A stretch of DNA of 64,000 bases from Phycisphaerae bacterium (GTDB taxonomy: Bacteria; Planctomycetota; Phycisphaerae; Sedimentisphaerales; Anaerobacaceae). Numbering within the stretch: the stretch's first letter is position 1; every line of letters starts with the position of its first letter. The stretch spans positions 1-64,000 of the forward strand of contig JADHXR010000015.1 in the NCBI GenBank assembly GCA_016782865.1, given 5' to 3'. Under the pieces are notes generated by a model. The model was not told where the DNA came from and made no database searches. It saw only the letters and a program-made list of their open reading frames with translations. This document shows positions 23,574-33,057 of this stretch, one piece after another. The position numbers and the translations under genes were made by a program.

Positions 23574-26170
23574 GATTCACTTGCCCTGTCGTTACCGTTC
23601 CTGGCTTGCGGCTTGCGAGGGTTGTCCGCTTTGTCTTTCGGATCGCTCTCGCTCTCGGAGATAATCTTCTCGGCGGCGACGAGCTTGTCACCTTCTTTAA
23701 GCTTTATCAGACACACGCCCTGCGTGTTCCTGCCGATCGAGCGGATCTGATCCAGCCCGGTGCGGATGATTATCCCGTTTGCGGTTATCATCATCAGGTC
23801 GTCCTTGCTGTGGACCGCTTTGAGCGCGACCACTTTGCCGTTGCGCTCGGTCGTTTTTATGTTCCTCAGGCCCAGTCCGCCCCGGGCCTGCGAGCGGTAA
23901 TTATCGAGACCGGTTCGCTTGCCGTACCCGTTTTCGCAGACTGTGAGCAGAGCAGCCTTCTCCTCGACTATCACCATATCGACCACCGCGTCGCCGCCCC
24001 GCAGCTTTATGCCGATAACGCCTCTCGATACACGGCCCATCGAGCGAGCCTGGCTTTCCTCGAAGCGGATCGTCATTCCGTCACGGGTGCCGAGCATGAT
24101 ATCGTCTTTGCCTGTTGTCAGCGCCACGCCGATCAAATCATCGTTGGCGTCCAAATTGATCGCAATGACGCCCGAAGCTCTTGGGTTACCGTAAGCGGAG
24201 AGATGTGTCTTTTTGACAATACCGTTCCTGGTAGCCATCACCAACTGCCGCTGCTGCTGCCCTTCGTCTTCAAAACTGCTGACATTGATTATCGATGCGA
24301 CTTGCTGGTTACCCAAGCTCAGCAGGTTGACGATGTTTCTGCCCCTGCTCTGCCTCGACAAGCTCGGGACGTCATAGACCTTGAGCCAGTAGCACTTGCC
24401 GCGATTCGTGAAGATCAACAGATATTCGTGCGTCGAAGCCACAAAGAGATGCTCTATGAAATCGCCTTCCTTTGTGTCCGAGCCGATGATTCCTCTGCCG
24501 CCTCTTGCCTGCTTGCGGTACGTATCTATCGGCATCCGCTTAACGTAGCCGGTGTGGCTTATCGTGACGATCACCTCTTCGTCAGCAATCAAATCTTCGA
24601 TGTCGAACTGATCGGCCGCGGCGGTGATTTGCGTCCGTCGGGCGTCGCTGTATTTTTCCTTAATCTCGCAGATGTCTTCGCGGATGATGTCCAGCAGAAT
24701 TGCCTCGCTGGCCAGAATCGCCTCGTAGCCCTCTATCTGCTCGATCAGGTCTGCATACTCTTTGGCCAGCTTTTCAATCTCAAGGCCGGTGAGCTTCTGC
24801 AACTGCATTGTCAAGATGGCATCGGCCTGCGGGCCGGTGAGAAAATGCTCGCCTTTACTTTTCTCCCTGATGAATGACTCGGGCAGGATCTTCTTGAGCG
24901 TTGCCAGTTCCGCCAGGCGCAAAGGCTTCTTCATCAGGTTCAGCTTTGCGGTCGGGGCATCGGGCGATCCCTTAATCAACTCGATAATTTCGTCAATGTC
25001 GCTGACGGCAAGGATGAGGCCTTCGAGAATGTGGGCCCTGTTTTGGCATCTTTTCAGCAGGAATCTGGTTCTCCTACTGATGACTATTTTACGATGGTCG
25101 ATGAAGCAATCGAGCATCTGCCTGATATTGAGCGTTTCAGGCCTGCTGTTGACCAGGGCGATATTTGCGATCGCGAAAGTAGTCTGCAATAGAGTGAAAC
25201 GATACAGCTTGTTGAGCACGATCTCGGCTTCGGCGCCTTTTTTCAGATCGACGACGATCCGAAGCCCGTGGCGGTCCGATTCGTCTCTGACGTCGGACAC
25301 TTCCGTGAGCGTACCGTTGTGAACGCATTCGGCGATCTTCGCAACGATCGTGGTCTTGACGACCATATACGGTATCTCGGTTACGACGATTCTCTCTCGG
25401 CCCCTTTTGGTCTCTTCGACGTCCACTTTCCCCCGAACCCTCAGATGGCCCCGGCCGGTGGTGTAGGCGTCCATGATCCCTCTTCTGCCGCAAATGATCC
25501 CGCCGGTTGGAAAGTCCGGGCCCGGCAGACGTTGAATAATGTCCTTGAATCCGCAGCCAGGGTCGTCGATCACCAGCAGCAGCGCGTCACACACCTCGCC
25601 GACATTGTGAGGTGCGAGGTTGGTCGCCATCCCGACGGCGATTCCCGTCGAGCCGTTGACCAGCAGATTCGGGAACTTCGAGGGCAGCACGGTCGGTTCG
25701 GTCCGGGTCTCGTCGTAGTTGGGAATGAAATCGACTGTGTCGTGCTTGAGATCTTCAAGCATTTCCATAGCCGGTGCGGCCATTCTTGCCTCGGTGTATC
25801 TCATGGCCGCCGGCGGATCGGAATCGATGCTCCCGAAGTTGCCCTGCGGATTAATCAGTGTGTAGCGCAAGTTCCATTCCTGACCCATCCGAACGAGAGT
25901 CCCATAGGTTGCCTGGTCGCCGTGGGGGTGGTAGTTGCCGCCCGTATCACCGACGATCTTGGCGCACTTTCGGTGCTTGCTTCGCGGGCCGAGGTTCAGG
26001 TCGTTCATAGCGACCAGAATTCGCCTCTGCGACGGTTTCAAACCGTCGCGAACATCCGGCAGGGCGCGTGAAACGATAACGCTCATCGCGTAGTTGAGGT
26101 ATGAATTCTTCAGCTCGTCGAGGATACGCATATCCTCGAATTGCTCCTGTGGCTTCTCTGTTTCGGTCAT
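23570..26170 (-). CDS. gyrA: DNA gyrase subunit A
   Basis: The product is about 866 residues from the ATG at 26170. An 18-codon upstream extension is open, but MTETEKPQEQ fits the family start better. The catalytic tyrosine is in AAMRYTEARMA (Tyr125). The breakage-reunion region includes PDVRDGLKPSQRR and HPHGDQATYG. The C-terminal beta-pinwheel carries the gyrase-specific GyrA box QARGGRG, which separates it from ParC. It negatively supercoils DNA together with GyrB, which is not in the window. The positions equivalent to E. coli Ser83 and Asp87 are Gln and Gly (see findings). It is transcribed with holA and divergently from lepB. Confidence 0.96.
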   Translation of the reverse strand: MTETEKPQEQFEDMRILDELKNSYLNYAMSVIVSRALPDVRDGLKPSQRRILVAMNDLNLGPRSKHRKCAKIVGDTGGNYHPHGDQATYGTLVRMGQEWNLRYTLINPQGNFGSIDSDPPAAMRYTEARMAAPAMEMLEDLKHDTVDFIPNYDETRTEPTVLPSKFPNLLVNGSTGIAVGMATNLAPHNVGEVCDALLLVIDDPGCGFKDIIQRLPGPDFPTGGIICGRRGIMDAYTTGRGHLRVRGKVDVEETKRGRERIVVTEIPYMVVKTTIVAKIAECVHNGTLTEVSDVRDESDRHGLRIVVDLKKGAEAEIVLNKLYRFTLLQTTFAIANIALVNSRPETLNIRQMLDCFIDHRKIVISRRTRFLLKRCQNRAHILEGLILAVSDIDEIIELIKGSPDAPTAKLNLMKKPLRLAELATLKKILPESFIREKSKGEHFLTGPQADAILTMQLQKLTGLEIEKLAKEYADLIEQIEGYEAILASEAILLDIIREDICEIKEKYSDARRTQITAAADQFDIEDLIADEEVIVTISHTGYVKRMPIDTYRKQARGGRGIIGSDTKEGDFIEHLFVASTHEYLLIFTNRGKCYWLKVYDVPSLSRQSRGRNIVNLLSLGNQQVASIINVSSFEDEGQQQRQLVMATRNGIVKKTHLSAYGNPRASGVIAINLDANDDLIGVALTTGKDDIMLGTRDGMTIRFEESQARSMGRVSRGVIGIKLRGGDAVVDMVIVEEKAALLTVCENGYGKRTGLDNYRSQARGGLGLRNIKTTERNGKVVALKAVHSKDDLMMITANGIIIRTGLDQIRSIGRNTQGVCLIKLKEGDKLVAAEKIISESESDPKDKADNPRKPQARNGNDRASES

Positions 26171-26384
26171 AACTGTTCTGGCATCCTTAGTGTTAATCCT
26201 TGTGTGTCGATAGACTATCCGCACGGGAGCGAAAAGTCAAGAAGCACACGTGATTTTCAGCGGTCGCAATAGGGAAATAATAGCGAATATTGACGCCGAA
26301 AGGTTAAACTGACGAACATAGGCAAGTTTCTCACGTATGAAACGCATCGCATATTGGCCTGCAATGACTTTTGTGAGGAAAGTA

Positions 26385-27086
26385 ATGAAGACCGAAAGAA
26401 TCAGAAAGTTCGTTCACAGGTTCTGGAAGGAATGGCGAATCACCTTTCTTTTCATCGTTTTCGTGGTAATACCGGTAAAATCGTCTCTGGCCGACTGGAA
26501 CTGGGTCCCGACCGGCTCGATGAATCCAACGATACTCGAAGGTGATTTGATCTATGTTAACAAGGTAGCTTATGACCTCAGGTTTCCACTGACTCAGTAT
26601 CGGCTTGCGAAGTGGTCGGATCCGGAGACAGGGGATATCGTTATTTGTTTTTCGCCCGATGACGGGATTCGATTGGTCAAGAGAGTGGTGGGGCTGCCGG
26701 GCGACACAGTAGAGATGAGAGACAATACGCTTTTCTTAAATGGAAAGGCGGTCGCCTATACCCAAATCGACCCGAAATACGCAGAACAATTGCCCGCCAA
26801 AGTTAAAGGCAAATGTGTCTTGGCGATGGAAGACCTGGATGGAACCGCTCACGCGGTAATGAGCGTTCCGTCAGTCGCAGCCGTACGAAATTTCGGGCCG
26901 GTTGCTGTGCCGCAAGACAGCTACTTCGTCATGGGCGACAACAGAGACAACAGCAAGGATTCGAGATACTTCGGATTCGTCGAGAGAGAGTCGATAGTCG
27001 GAAGAGCCAGGGGCGTGATAGGCTCGTTTGATATTACCGACAAATGTCAGCCCAGGTTAAAGAGGTTCTTTTCCTCCTTGAGATAG
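26385..27086 (+). CDS. lepB: Signal peptidase I
   Basis: The 233-residue product is a membrane-anchored serine protease that removes signal peptides. One hydrophobic segment (ITFLFIVFVVIP) is followed by the catalytic serine in PTGSMNPT (Ser45). The general-base lysine is in RLVKRVVGLPGD (Lys99), and the family box MGDNRDNSKDSR is intact. The start at 26385 is chosen because GAGGAA lies a few bases upstream; an in-frame ATG at 26337 would add 16 unneeded residues. It is divergent from gyrA with an intergenic space of about 200 bp. Confidence 0.93.
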   Translation: MKTERIRKFVHRFWKEWRITFLFIVFVVIPVKSSLADWNWVPTGSMNPTILEGDLIYVNKVAYDLRFPLTQYRLAKWSDPETGDIVICFSPDDGIRLVKRVVGLPGDTVEMRDNTLFLNGKAVAYTQIDPKYAEQLPAKVKGKCVLAMEDLDGTAHAVMSVPSVAAVRNFGPVAVPQDSYFVMGDNRDNSKDSRYFGFVERESIVGRARGVIGSFDITDKCQPRLKRFFSSLR

Positions 27087-27354
27087 TACAAGATTCTTGG
27101 AATTCATGCTTTATCCGACTGAGCACCGCGCACTGAAAAAAAATGCGATTAGAAGTATTGGTATTTCCCACTATTCATACTGATTCCCTTCCGGACAAAT
27201 CCTTTTTTGCCTTTGGGCCCATATCGTCTGTCACTTACATGATCTCTCGAACCTGCCGACCTATCTTATCGTTCACTCCCGGCTATTGTCAATCTCGCAG
27301 CCACGAGATTCTGAATGCGCTGTTGCCGTGTGATCGGATATCTTGTCCGAGCCG

Positions 27355-28317
27355 TCACCTTTGTGACGACGAATTGATTCGAGACAAGGAAGGGGACCTA
27401 TGTTTGAGGTGCTGCTGAGCCCAGATGGCGAGGGCCGAGCCGGCCAACAAAACCACCCCGAATAGCAATTGAAACTTGTTCAGAGATTCGCCGAAGACGA
27501 CGCGGGAAATTGCAAGGATAATGAACGGTTGCACCAACACAACCAGCGCCGGGATTGTCGCCCCAATACGCCTCATCGCAGTGTAGTACAGCACGTGAGC
27601 GAACGCTATGCTCGTAATCCCAGAGACAACAACGAGCGCCCATCGAGGGGCTCCCATTTGCGTGCAGCGACTCAAGTCGCCAAACCGAAGTGCGAGCACA
27701 GAAAGCCCCACAACAGTGTAGATTGTTATCACCGAAAAACCCTGGCGAGAGTCGATGTCCTTAAAAGCGATCTTGGCCGAAAGCGTATATACAGCCCACA
27801 TGAAGGCCATCGAAAGGGTAAGGACTATGCCTGTCAAGGTCCTGGTTGCCACGAAATCTTCCTTGAAGCACAGAACACCGACCACTCCTATCGCTGAGAG
27901 CGCCAAGCCCGTCCAGAAACGTTTGCTCTTTACGAGTGTTCTTTCCTCGGGGAAGAAAACAAGCGAGAAGCTTGCGATCCAGATCAGAGACGACTTTCCG
28001 AGCAGGACCATAAAGGCCGGATCTATATAGTAGAAGGCGCAGGCGAACAGGCTCTGCATGACGACGTTCGCGGCAGCCGGGACGATGGCTTTTCGCCAGA
28101 CTCTTGTATCGAGCCGTTTTGTCTTGATGGAAAATATGAGAAAAGGCAGCCAGAACAGACAGGCGACGGAGTATCGCAGGAAGTTCTGAGTCCAGAAGTC
28201 CAGATATCCAGACAGGTATTTAATGATGATCGGTCCGGTCGACCAGCAACACAGCGCACCAATGGCCGCGAGAGTCCCCGAGAAATCAACTTTTCGAATT
28301 CCACCATATTCGCTCAC
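27355..28317 (-). CDS. EamA/DMT-family transporter
   Basis: The protein has about ten hydrophobic segments in two homologous halves, as in the drug/metabolite transporter superfamily. The second half contains SIAFAHVLYYTAMRRIGA and ALVVLVQPFIILAISRVVFGE, the typical EamA signature. The substrate cannot be read from sequence. The GTG at 28317 has GGAG seven bases upstream; a TTG at 28341 is an alternative start. It lies downstream of lpxB on the same strand, separated by about 120 bp that include a hairpin. A second family member sits at 30943. Confidence 0.85.
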   Translation of the reverse strand: MSEYGGIRKVDFSGTLAAIGALCCWSTGPIIIKYLSGYLDFWTQNFLRYSVACLFWLPFLIFSIKTKRLDTRVWRKAIVPAAANVVMQSLFACAFYYIDPAFMVLLGKSSLIWIASFSLVFFPEERTLVKSKRFWTGLALSAIGVVGVLCFKEDFVATRTLTGIVLTLSMAFMWAVYTLSAKIAFKDIDSRQGFSVITIYTVVGLSVLALRFGDLSRCTQMGAPRWALVVVSGITSIAFAHVLYYTAMRRIGATIPALVVLVQPFIILAISRVVFGESLNKFQLLFGVVLLAGSALAIWAQQHLKHRSPSLSRINSSSQR

Positions 28318-28382
28318 TGAGAGACTCCGGCACGAATGCAAAAATCAAAATGTACAATGTAAAATGCAAAACTAACGAAGTC

Positions 28383-28400
28383 ATCGCGGCTTGCCGCGAT
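28383..28400 (-). terminator. Hairpin between lpxB and the EamA gene, possible terminator
   Basis: ATCGCGGC and GCCGCGAT form a perfect 8-bp stem with a 2-base loop. It lies just after lpxB in its orientation and before the next gene. No clean T-run follows directly, so it may be an interspersed palindrome rather than an intrinsic terminator. Confidence 0.35.
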
Positions 28401-28435
28401 TCCGCTATTTTGATATTTGATTCTTGATCTTTGCA

Positions 28436-29575
28436 TTATCTTAACAGCATCTCGACAGCTATCTTTGCAACCTCTTCGCAGGCCTTCTTCTCAGCCAACG
28501 GTTCGGTCAATTCAGTCAACTCGCTGCTGATTCTCCCCAAAGCGTTCTTGTCCTGCAGAAGCTGATCGATGCTCGCCACGATCGGATCGATCGAGCTGAA
28601 GTTCGGCATGAACTCCGGCACTAATTCTCTGTCGGCCAGGATGTTGACCAGAGAAAGGTATTTCGTTTTCATAATCCAGCCGAACAGATACCAGAGAACC
28701 CTGTTGGACTGGTACATTACCACCATCGGACAGCCCGCTGCGGCGACTTCCAGGGTCGCGCTGCCGCTGGTAACGATTGAAAAATCGACGGCGGCGGCTG
28801 TCTTGTTCACCGAGTCAACGCTGTATTGGCATTCGAAACCGGGGATTTGTGTTTCTTTCAGGAGTTGCTGCCGTTTGGCATCCACCGCTACGGTAACAAA
28901 TGTTGCCTGCCGGTATTTTTCTTTCAGGCGCAGCGCAATCTGCTGCATGGGTTTCCAGAGCGAGTCGATCTCGGCTGGGCGCGAACCTGGCATGATAGCC
29001 AACCTCGCCTTTGCAGATTCAAACCGGGCGTACTTCTCGTGACGGGAAGTGTCAATCGTTAGTTTATCAAGGAGCGGATTACCCACGAAAACCGCGTCCA
29101 CACCTCTGGAGCCGAACCAATCCTGCTCGAACGGAAGCAAACAGCAGAGCTTGTCGCAGCGATTGCGCAGCTTGCGGATTCGCCAGCCGCCCCAGGCCCA
29201 AAGCTGTGGAGCGACGAAAAACAGGGTCTTGGCGCCGGCTTTCTTACCGGCCTTTGCGACGTGGAAGTTGAATGAGGGAGAATCGCAGGCGATCACCAGG
29301 TCGACCTTGTTGTTTGCCATGAAACGCTCGATGCGTTTTAGCAGCTTGTAGTAGCGCACGACCTGAGTGAAGGCCTTGTAGATCATAGCAGCTTTGTCGA
29401 CGGTGTTCTCCAGCAGTTCACAGCCGGCATCGGCCATTTTGGGCCCTCCGACACCAACAAATTCAATGTCGCGGCCGCTACTCTGCAGGGCGGTTATCAA
29501 ACCTGCACAGTGAACGTCGCCGCTCGGCTCGGCGGCACCCATGAAGACACGATACTTGTTCTTTGTCTTTGGCAT
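28436..29575 (-). CDS. lpxB: Lipid-A-disaccharide synthase
   Basis: The protein of about 379 residues is a GT19-family glycosyltransferase. It joins UDP-2,3-diacylglucosamine and lipid X to make the lipid A disaccharide at the inner face of the cytoplasmic membrane. Visible motifs are GAAEPSGDVHCAGLI near the N-terminus, FVGVGGPKM, CDSPSFNFHVA, the signature FVAPQLWAWGGWRIRKL, and TSGSATLEVAAAGCPMVVMY in the donor-binding half. The ATG at 29575 is preferred; an in-frame TTG at 29605 adds ten residues. It shows that the organism makes, or made, lipid A. No other lpx gene is in the window. Confidence 0.92.
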   Translation of the reverse strand: MPKTKNKYRVFMGAAEPSGDVHCAGLITALQSSGRDIEFVGVGGPKMADAGCELLENTVDKAAMIYKAFTQVVRYYKLLKRIERFMANNKVDLVIACDSPSFNFHVAKAGKKAGAKTLFFVAPQLWAWGGWRIRKLRNRCDKLCCLLPFEQDWFGSRGVDAVFVGNPLLDKLTIDTSRHEKYARFESAKARLAIMPGSRPAEIDSLWKPMQQIALRLKEKYRQATFVTVAVDAKRQQLLKETQIPGFECQYSVDSVNKTAAAVDFSIVTSGSATLEVAAAGCPMVVMYQSNRVLWYLFGWIMKTKYLSLVNILADRELVPEFMPNFSSIDPIVASIDQLLQDKNALGRISSELTELTEPLAEKKACEEVAKIAVEMLLR

Positions 29576-29839
29576 GGGCGTATTTGTTAACAATATTTTG
29601 GGCAAACATCAATCATGGAATTTAGAAGTTCGAATTTAGAATTCTCCATTCTCAATTCTGCCACACACGTATGAACGCCCTTTTGCCGGCGCGTATCGAG
29701 ACAATATCCCCTGTAAAGCAGGGCATTGGCGCAGGCGATCCAAGGTTGCAGAATGATCCGTAACTGCTAAAATGGTACGGTGATCGCGAATGAAGCGAAG
29801 CAATTGAAATGGCAGATTGTATACCGGGGGACCGAAACG

Positions 29840-30736
29840 ATGTGTGAAGAACATCCGGCGGCGCGTAAGAGGATAACCTATGGGCTCCTCTCTGTGTTGG
29901 CCCTGCTCGGCCTGATCATCATTCTTCTGCGCTTCAACACAACAGGGGCCCCGAATACCATTTTAGCCGGGCCACAGGGAGGGTTTCAGGGCGAGCCAAA
30001 CAAGGCACCTGAGCAAGAGCCTGAAGACCCGAACGACCCGAATGACAAAAGGCTGATTCGTCCGCTCCATAAACACCCGGCGTTTGCCGAGCGCCTCGAG
30101 GAGCGGGCGGCAATGGTTTCGCGGCAGATCGAGGCGCGTGCCGTAAAGGACCCGAATGTCCTTAAGGCGATGCGAGTTGTGCCGCGGCACGCCTTCATCC
30201 GGCCGGCTGAGCAGCGCTATGCCTATGCTGATTCCCCCCTGCCGATCGGCCTGGACCAGACCATAAGCCAGCCCTATATCGTGGCTTTTATGACCGAGGC
30301 ACTGAAGCTCAATCACAATTCCAAGGTCCTTGAGATCGGCACCGGCTCGGGTTATCAGGCCGCGGTCTGCGCCGAGATTGCGCAAAAGGTCTACACCATC
30401 GAGATCGTCGAGGCCCTTGCCAGCAGCGCCAAGAAACACCTGAAGGAGCTGGGCTACCCGAACGTATTCACCAAGGCCGGCGACGGATATTTCGGCTGGC
30501 CCGAGCACGGTCCGTTTGACGCGATCATCGGCACGGCCGCCGCCGGTCGTATTCCCCAACCGCTTGTGGATCAGTTGAAACCCGGCGGCAGAATGATTCT
30601 GCCTCACGGTAGTCCGCGCGGCTTCCAGTATCTGGTCCTGATCACAAAAGACAAAGACGGCAATCTACACAGGAGAAATGTCATGCCGGTCCGGTTTGTC
30701 CCCATGACCGGCGAAGTGCAGAAACCCAAAGAATAG
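29840..30736 (+). CDS. pcm: Protein-L-isoaspartate O-methyltransferase with N-terminal membrane anchor
   Basis: The 298-residue protein has an N-terminal hydrophobic segment (LLSVLALLGLIIILL), a Pro/Glu/Asn-rich linker, and then a PCMT domain. Family motifs present are RAFIRPA-like HAFIRPAEQRYAY, DQTISQPYIVAFMTEAL, the SAM-binding loop LEIGTGSGYQAAV, and DAIIGTAAAGRIPQPL. The enzyme methylates isoaspartyl residues to start repair of aged proteins. The anchor or signal suggests an exported or membrane-tethered form, unlike the cytosolic E. coli enzyme. ATG 29840 is chosen over 29780 because the hydrophobic segment then starts about 13 residues in. It is divergent from lpxB. Confidence 0.9.
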   Translation: MCEEHPAARKRITYGLLSVLALLGLIIILLRFNTTGAPNTILAGPQGGFQGEPNKAPEQEPEDPNDPNDKRLIRPLHKHPAFAERLEERAAMVSRQIEARAVKDPNVLKAMRVVPRHAFIRPAEQRYAYADSPLPIGLDQTISQPYIVAFMTEALKLNHNSKVLEIGTGSGYQAAVCAEIAQKVYTIEIVEALASSAKKHLKELGYPNVFTKAGDGYFGWPEHGPFDAIIGTAAAGRIPQPLVDQLKPGGRMILPHGSPRGFQYLVLITKDKDGNLHRRNVMPVRFVPMTGEVQKPKE

Positions 30737-30942
30737 CTTCCCTGCTAGGGACACGTCAGCAGGTGAGGTGCAGCGCAGCGGCTACATCCCGGTCCTTCTT
30801 GGCTAATTGATATGAATCAATATGCATGCTCGAGCTTGCCTGGATAAAGAATGCTTCTCATTACTGCGAAGCTTACCATCTTGCGTCAACGCCGTAAATA
30901 TGCTATCAGAACTCATCTATTATTGCGAGGTTGATGCTTACT

Positions 30943-31818
30943 ATGAATTCAAAAAGAACAGGTATCATTGCAATACTCGGCGCAAGTTTGATGTGGGCTG
31001 TCGAGCCCATCCTGGCAAAGCTGGCTTATAAGAACTCTGATTTCCTTCAGACTTCTGCCATCAGGGCAATATTTGTTGCGCTGGTCGCGATTTTCTATAT
31101 CCTGCTGAGACGTCGGCGACCTCTCAAAGTCACCGGCAGGCAGTTCTCGCAATTGGTTTATGTGGCGTTAGCCGGGACAATATTTGGGGATCTGATATAC
31201 TTCTATGCATTGACAAGAGTACCCGTGCTCAATGCCGTCCTGCTGGCACACATGCAGCCGATATTCATCGTTCTGATAGGATTCTTCTGCCTGAAAGAAG
31301 ACAGGCTGACGAAGTCTGATTGTGCGGGCATAATCGTCATGATATTCGCCGGGGTACTTGTGACGACCAAGACACTGGAGAATCTGTCTGCCGTGAGGCT
31401 GGGGACAGCCGGAGATGTTTATGTGCTGTTGGCGACGGTTGCCTGGGCTACGACGACTATAGTAGTGAGAAAATATCTGCGGGATCTTGACGCCGGCGTA
31501 ATAACCTTCTACAGATATATCGTTGCCTCGGCAGTGTTCATCACGTATTTGTCGCTTCGCTCGCCGCTGGTGTTTTCAAACATTTATCAAATCCTGGTCG
31601 GTATCGTAGTCGGAGCGGGCACAATATTTTATTATGAAGGTTTGAAGCGAATCAAAGCGGCCCAGGTTTCTGCTCTGGAGCTTACAACGCCCTTCGCGGC
31701 GGCTTTGCTGGGCTTCTGCATCTTGGCTGAACGCATCACTGCTCTGCAGATAGCAGGCATGGTGTTGTTGTTTGCCGGGGTATGCTTCTTGTCTAAGAAA
31801 GAGGACGCATGTTTATGA
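30943..31818 (+). CDS. EamA/DMT-family transporter
   Basis: The product is about 291 residues with ten predicted transmembrane segments in two EamA halves. Examples are ILGASLMWAVEPILAKLAY, PVLNAVLLAHMQPIFIVLIG and VGAGTIFYYEGLKRIKAAQ. The end of each half shows the family pattern of xxxPxxxxxxgxxxLxE. Starts at 30931, 30934 and 30943 are possible; GAGG lies just upstream of all three. Substrate unknown. It is the last gene before the repeat-rich island. Confidence 0.85.
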   Translation: MNSKRTGIIAILGASLMWAVEPILAKLAYKNSDFLQTSAIRAIFVALVAIFYILLRRRRPLKVTGRQFSQLVYVALAGTIFGDLIYFYALTRVPVLNAVLLAHMQPIFIVLIGFFCLKEDRLTKSDCAGIIVMIFAGVLVTTKTLENLSAVRLGTAGDVYVLLATVAWATTTIVVRKYLRDLDAGVITFYRYIVASAVFITYLSLRSPLVFSNIYQILVGIVVGAGTIFYYEGLKRIKAAQVSALELTTPFAAALLGFCILAERITALQIAGMVLLFAGVCFLSKKEDACL

Positions 31819-31910
31819 CTGCCTCTATCCAGCCCCTTTGGAGCGGGCTATTCTATCAGGGTCAATTGCACCCAGAAAGAAACAATATTGAAGATCCCAA
31901 TCCATCGGGA

Positions 31911-31966
31911 ACCAACTGAATTAGACACGGATTAACACTGGTTAACACGGTTTTCTATTCACCACG
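31911..31966 (+). repeat. Left copy of a 56-bp perfect inverted repeat bracketing the island
   Basis: These 56 bases are the exact reverse complement of 39315-39370, 7.35 kb away. A shorter diverged copy in the same orientation lies at 32032-32078. The sequence belongs to a family of phrase-like intergenic repeats (acacggattaacac, ccgcggatt) that also fills 31967-32030, 37975-38080 and 39160-39480. Confidence 0.9.
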
Positions 31967-32078
31967 AACTGACACGAATTAACACCAAATCGAAACCGCG
32001 GATTTCGCGGATTTACGCGGAGAAAAGATCAATAACCAACTGAATTAGACACGGATTTCACTGATTAACACGGTTTTC

Positions 32079-32102
32079 AATTCGGCAGCCGGCTGCCGAA
32101 TT
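32079..32102. repeat. 24-bp perfect palindrome
   Basis: AATTCGGCAGCC followed directly by its reverse complement, with no loop. It could extrude as a cruciform or bind a dimeric protein. It is paired with a second palindrome 18 bp away. Confidence 0.9.
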
Positions 32103-32120
32103 CGATGATAGGCCAACTCA

Positions 32121-32142
32121 ATTTCGCCGCCGGCGGCGAAAT
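32121..32142. repeat. 22-bp perfect palindrome
   Basis: ATTTCGCCGCC followed directly by its reverse complement. It has the same design as the palindrome at 32079: an AT-rich rim and a GC core. The remaining bases to 32483 hold a short triplicated CCCAATGGA word near 32265-32287 and no convincing gene. Confidence 0.9.
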
Positions 32143-32483
32143 CTTGTGAGCGAAGTAGAATTATCGCATTTTGTGGTTAACAATATCTCTGTAGATCCTG
32201 TGATCCTTTCCAAAAACCTTTTCTATTCTTCTACTGATTTCTTCCTGGTACTCTGACCCCCAATGGACCCCAATGGACCCAATGGACCAGTCGGCTTTGT
32301 ATCGGTGAAGGGAAGAACGGGTCAATAAGGTATCTGAGGAAGGAGGTGGTTGCCTATGAAGAAGAAAGGCTGATTGCTGTGAGATAGCAACCAGCCAAAA
32401 CAATTGAATACTCACTGTTCTATCTACGGCCCCGGTTTTGTGATCGCAAGTCCTTTTCCGGGGCAGTTCATCCTTGTTCGAAT

Positions 32484-32933
32484 CTAACCGATGTTTGTGA
32501 CCGTGTTATCATTTCCCTGGATCTGGTTAACTTTCGAGTCCTTGGCGTTCTTAACTTCCTGTTTAGCATGAATTGTACGCTGGACTTCTGGCAGGCATTT
32601 CAGCAGTTCTCGCAAATCGTCCACAAGCGTGGTCAGTTCGTCCGGATGGTGCCTGAAGCGCGTAGTTAAATCATTCTCAAGATTCTCTTGAGCCTCGTTA
32701 CTGTCCGGATTCTCTTCGTAGTCCTGCAATGTAGCAGACAATCTACTTTCACCCGTAAATGCCTCTTTCAGGCGATCCCAAATGCCCTTGGCTCTGTCGC
32801 AAACCTGATGATATGCATCTTTGCCAACTTCCTTTAGCGCACCCTCTACTATCTTCCCAGCAGCATACGGACCTACCGTCTTGACAATAAAGCTGGCCGC
32901 TGTGGCAGCTTCAGCAAAATCTAATGAATTCAT
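32484..32933 (-). CDS. Small helical protein with C-terminal amyloid-like motif, putative effector of the adjacent STAND protein
   Basis: The 149-residue product starts at an ATG with an excellent ribosome site (GGGAGG six bases upstream). The same frame stays open upstream to 33101, overlapping the STAND stop, so a longer form from about 33071 is possible. Residues 1-110 look all-helical: an Ala/Gly-rich amphipathic N-terminus (AASFIVKTVGPYAAGKIVEG), then charged helices. A linker leads to the C-terminal tail VNQIQGNDNTVTNIG. The tail core Q-I-x-G-x-x-N-x-V matches the N-terminal motif of the neighbouring STAND protein. Established work describes bacterial NLRs paired with helical, membrane-targeting effectors that share such amyloid motifs. 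That role is inferred here; no enzymatic motif is present. Confidence 0.8.
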   Translation of the reverse strand: MNSLDFAEAATAASFIVKTVGPYAAGKIVEGALKEVGKDAYHQVCDRAKGIWDRLKEAFTGESRLSATLQDYEENPDSNEAQENLENDLTTRFRHHPDELTTLVDDLRELLKCLPEVQRTIHAKQEVKNAKDSKVNQIQGNDNTVTNIG

Positions 32934-33057
32934 AGAATACCTCCCTTGATTGATCAAAATCGTCTTATCGCAATTGACTGTTATGTTTATTGTAAACGGG
33001 CATTTTGACGGACCTTCTGCGTAACTCTTGGCAAGTTGTCTGAGCAGAACCTCTATG

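Noticed and set aside
23471-24877. 468-codon open frame on the plus strand
   Set aside because: It is entirely antisense to gyrA and holA, whose protein motifs are unmistakable, and its product has no recognisable domain.
32161-32415. 84-codon minus-strand ORF beside the palindromes
   Set aside because: Covers a short tandem repeat, lacks a ribosome site and has no recognisable domain.
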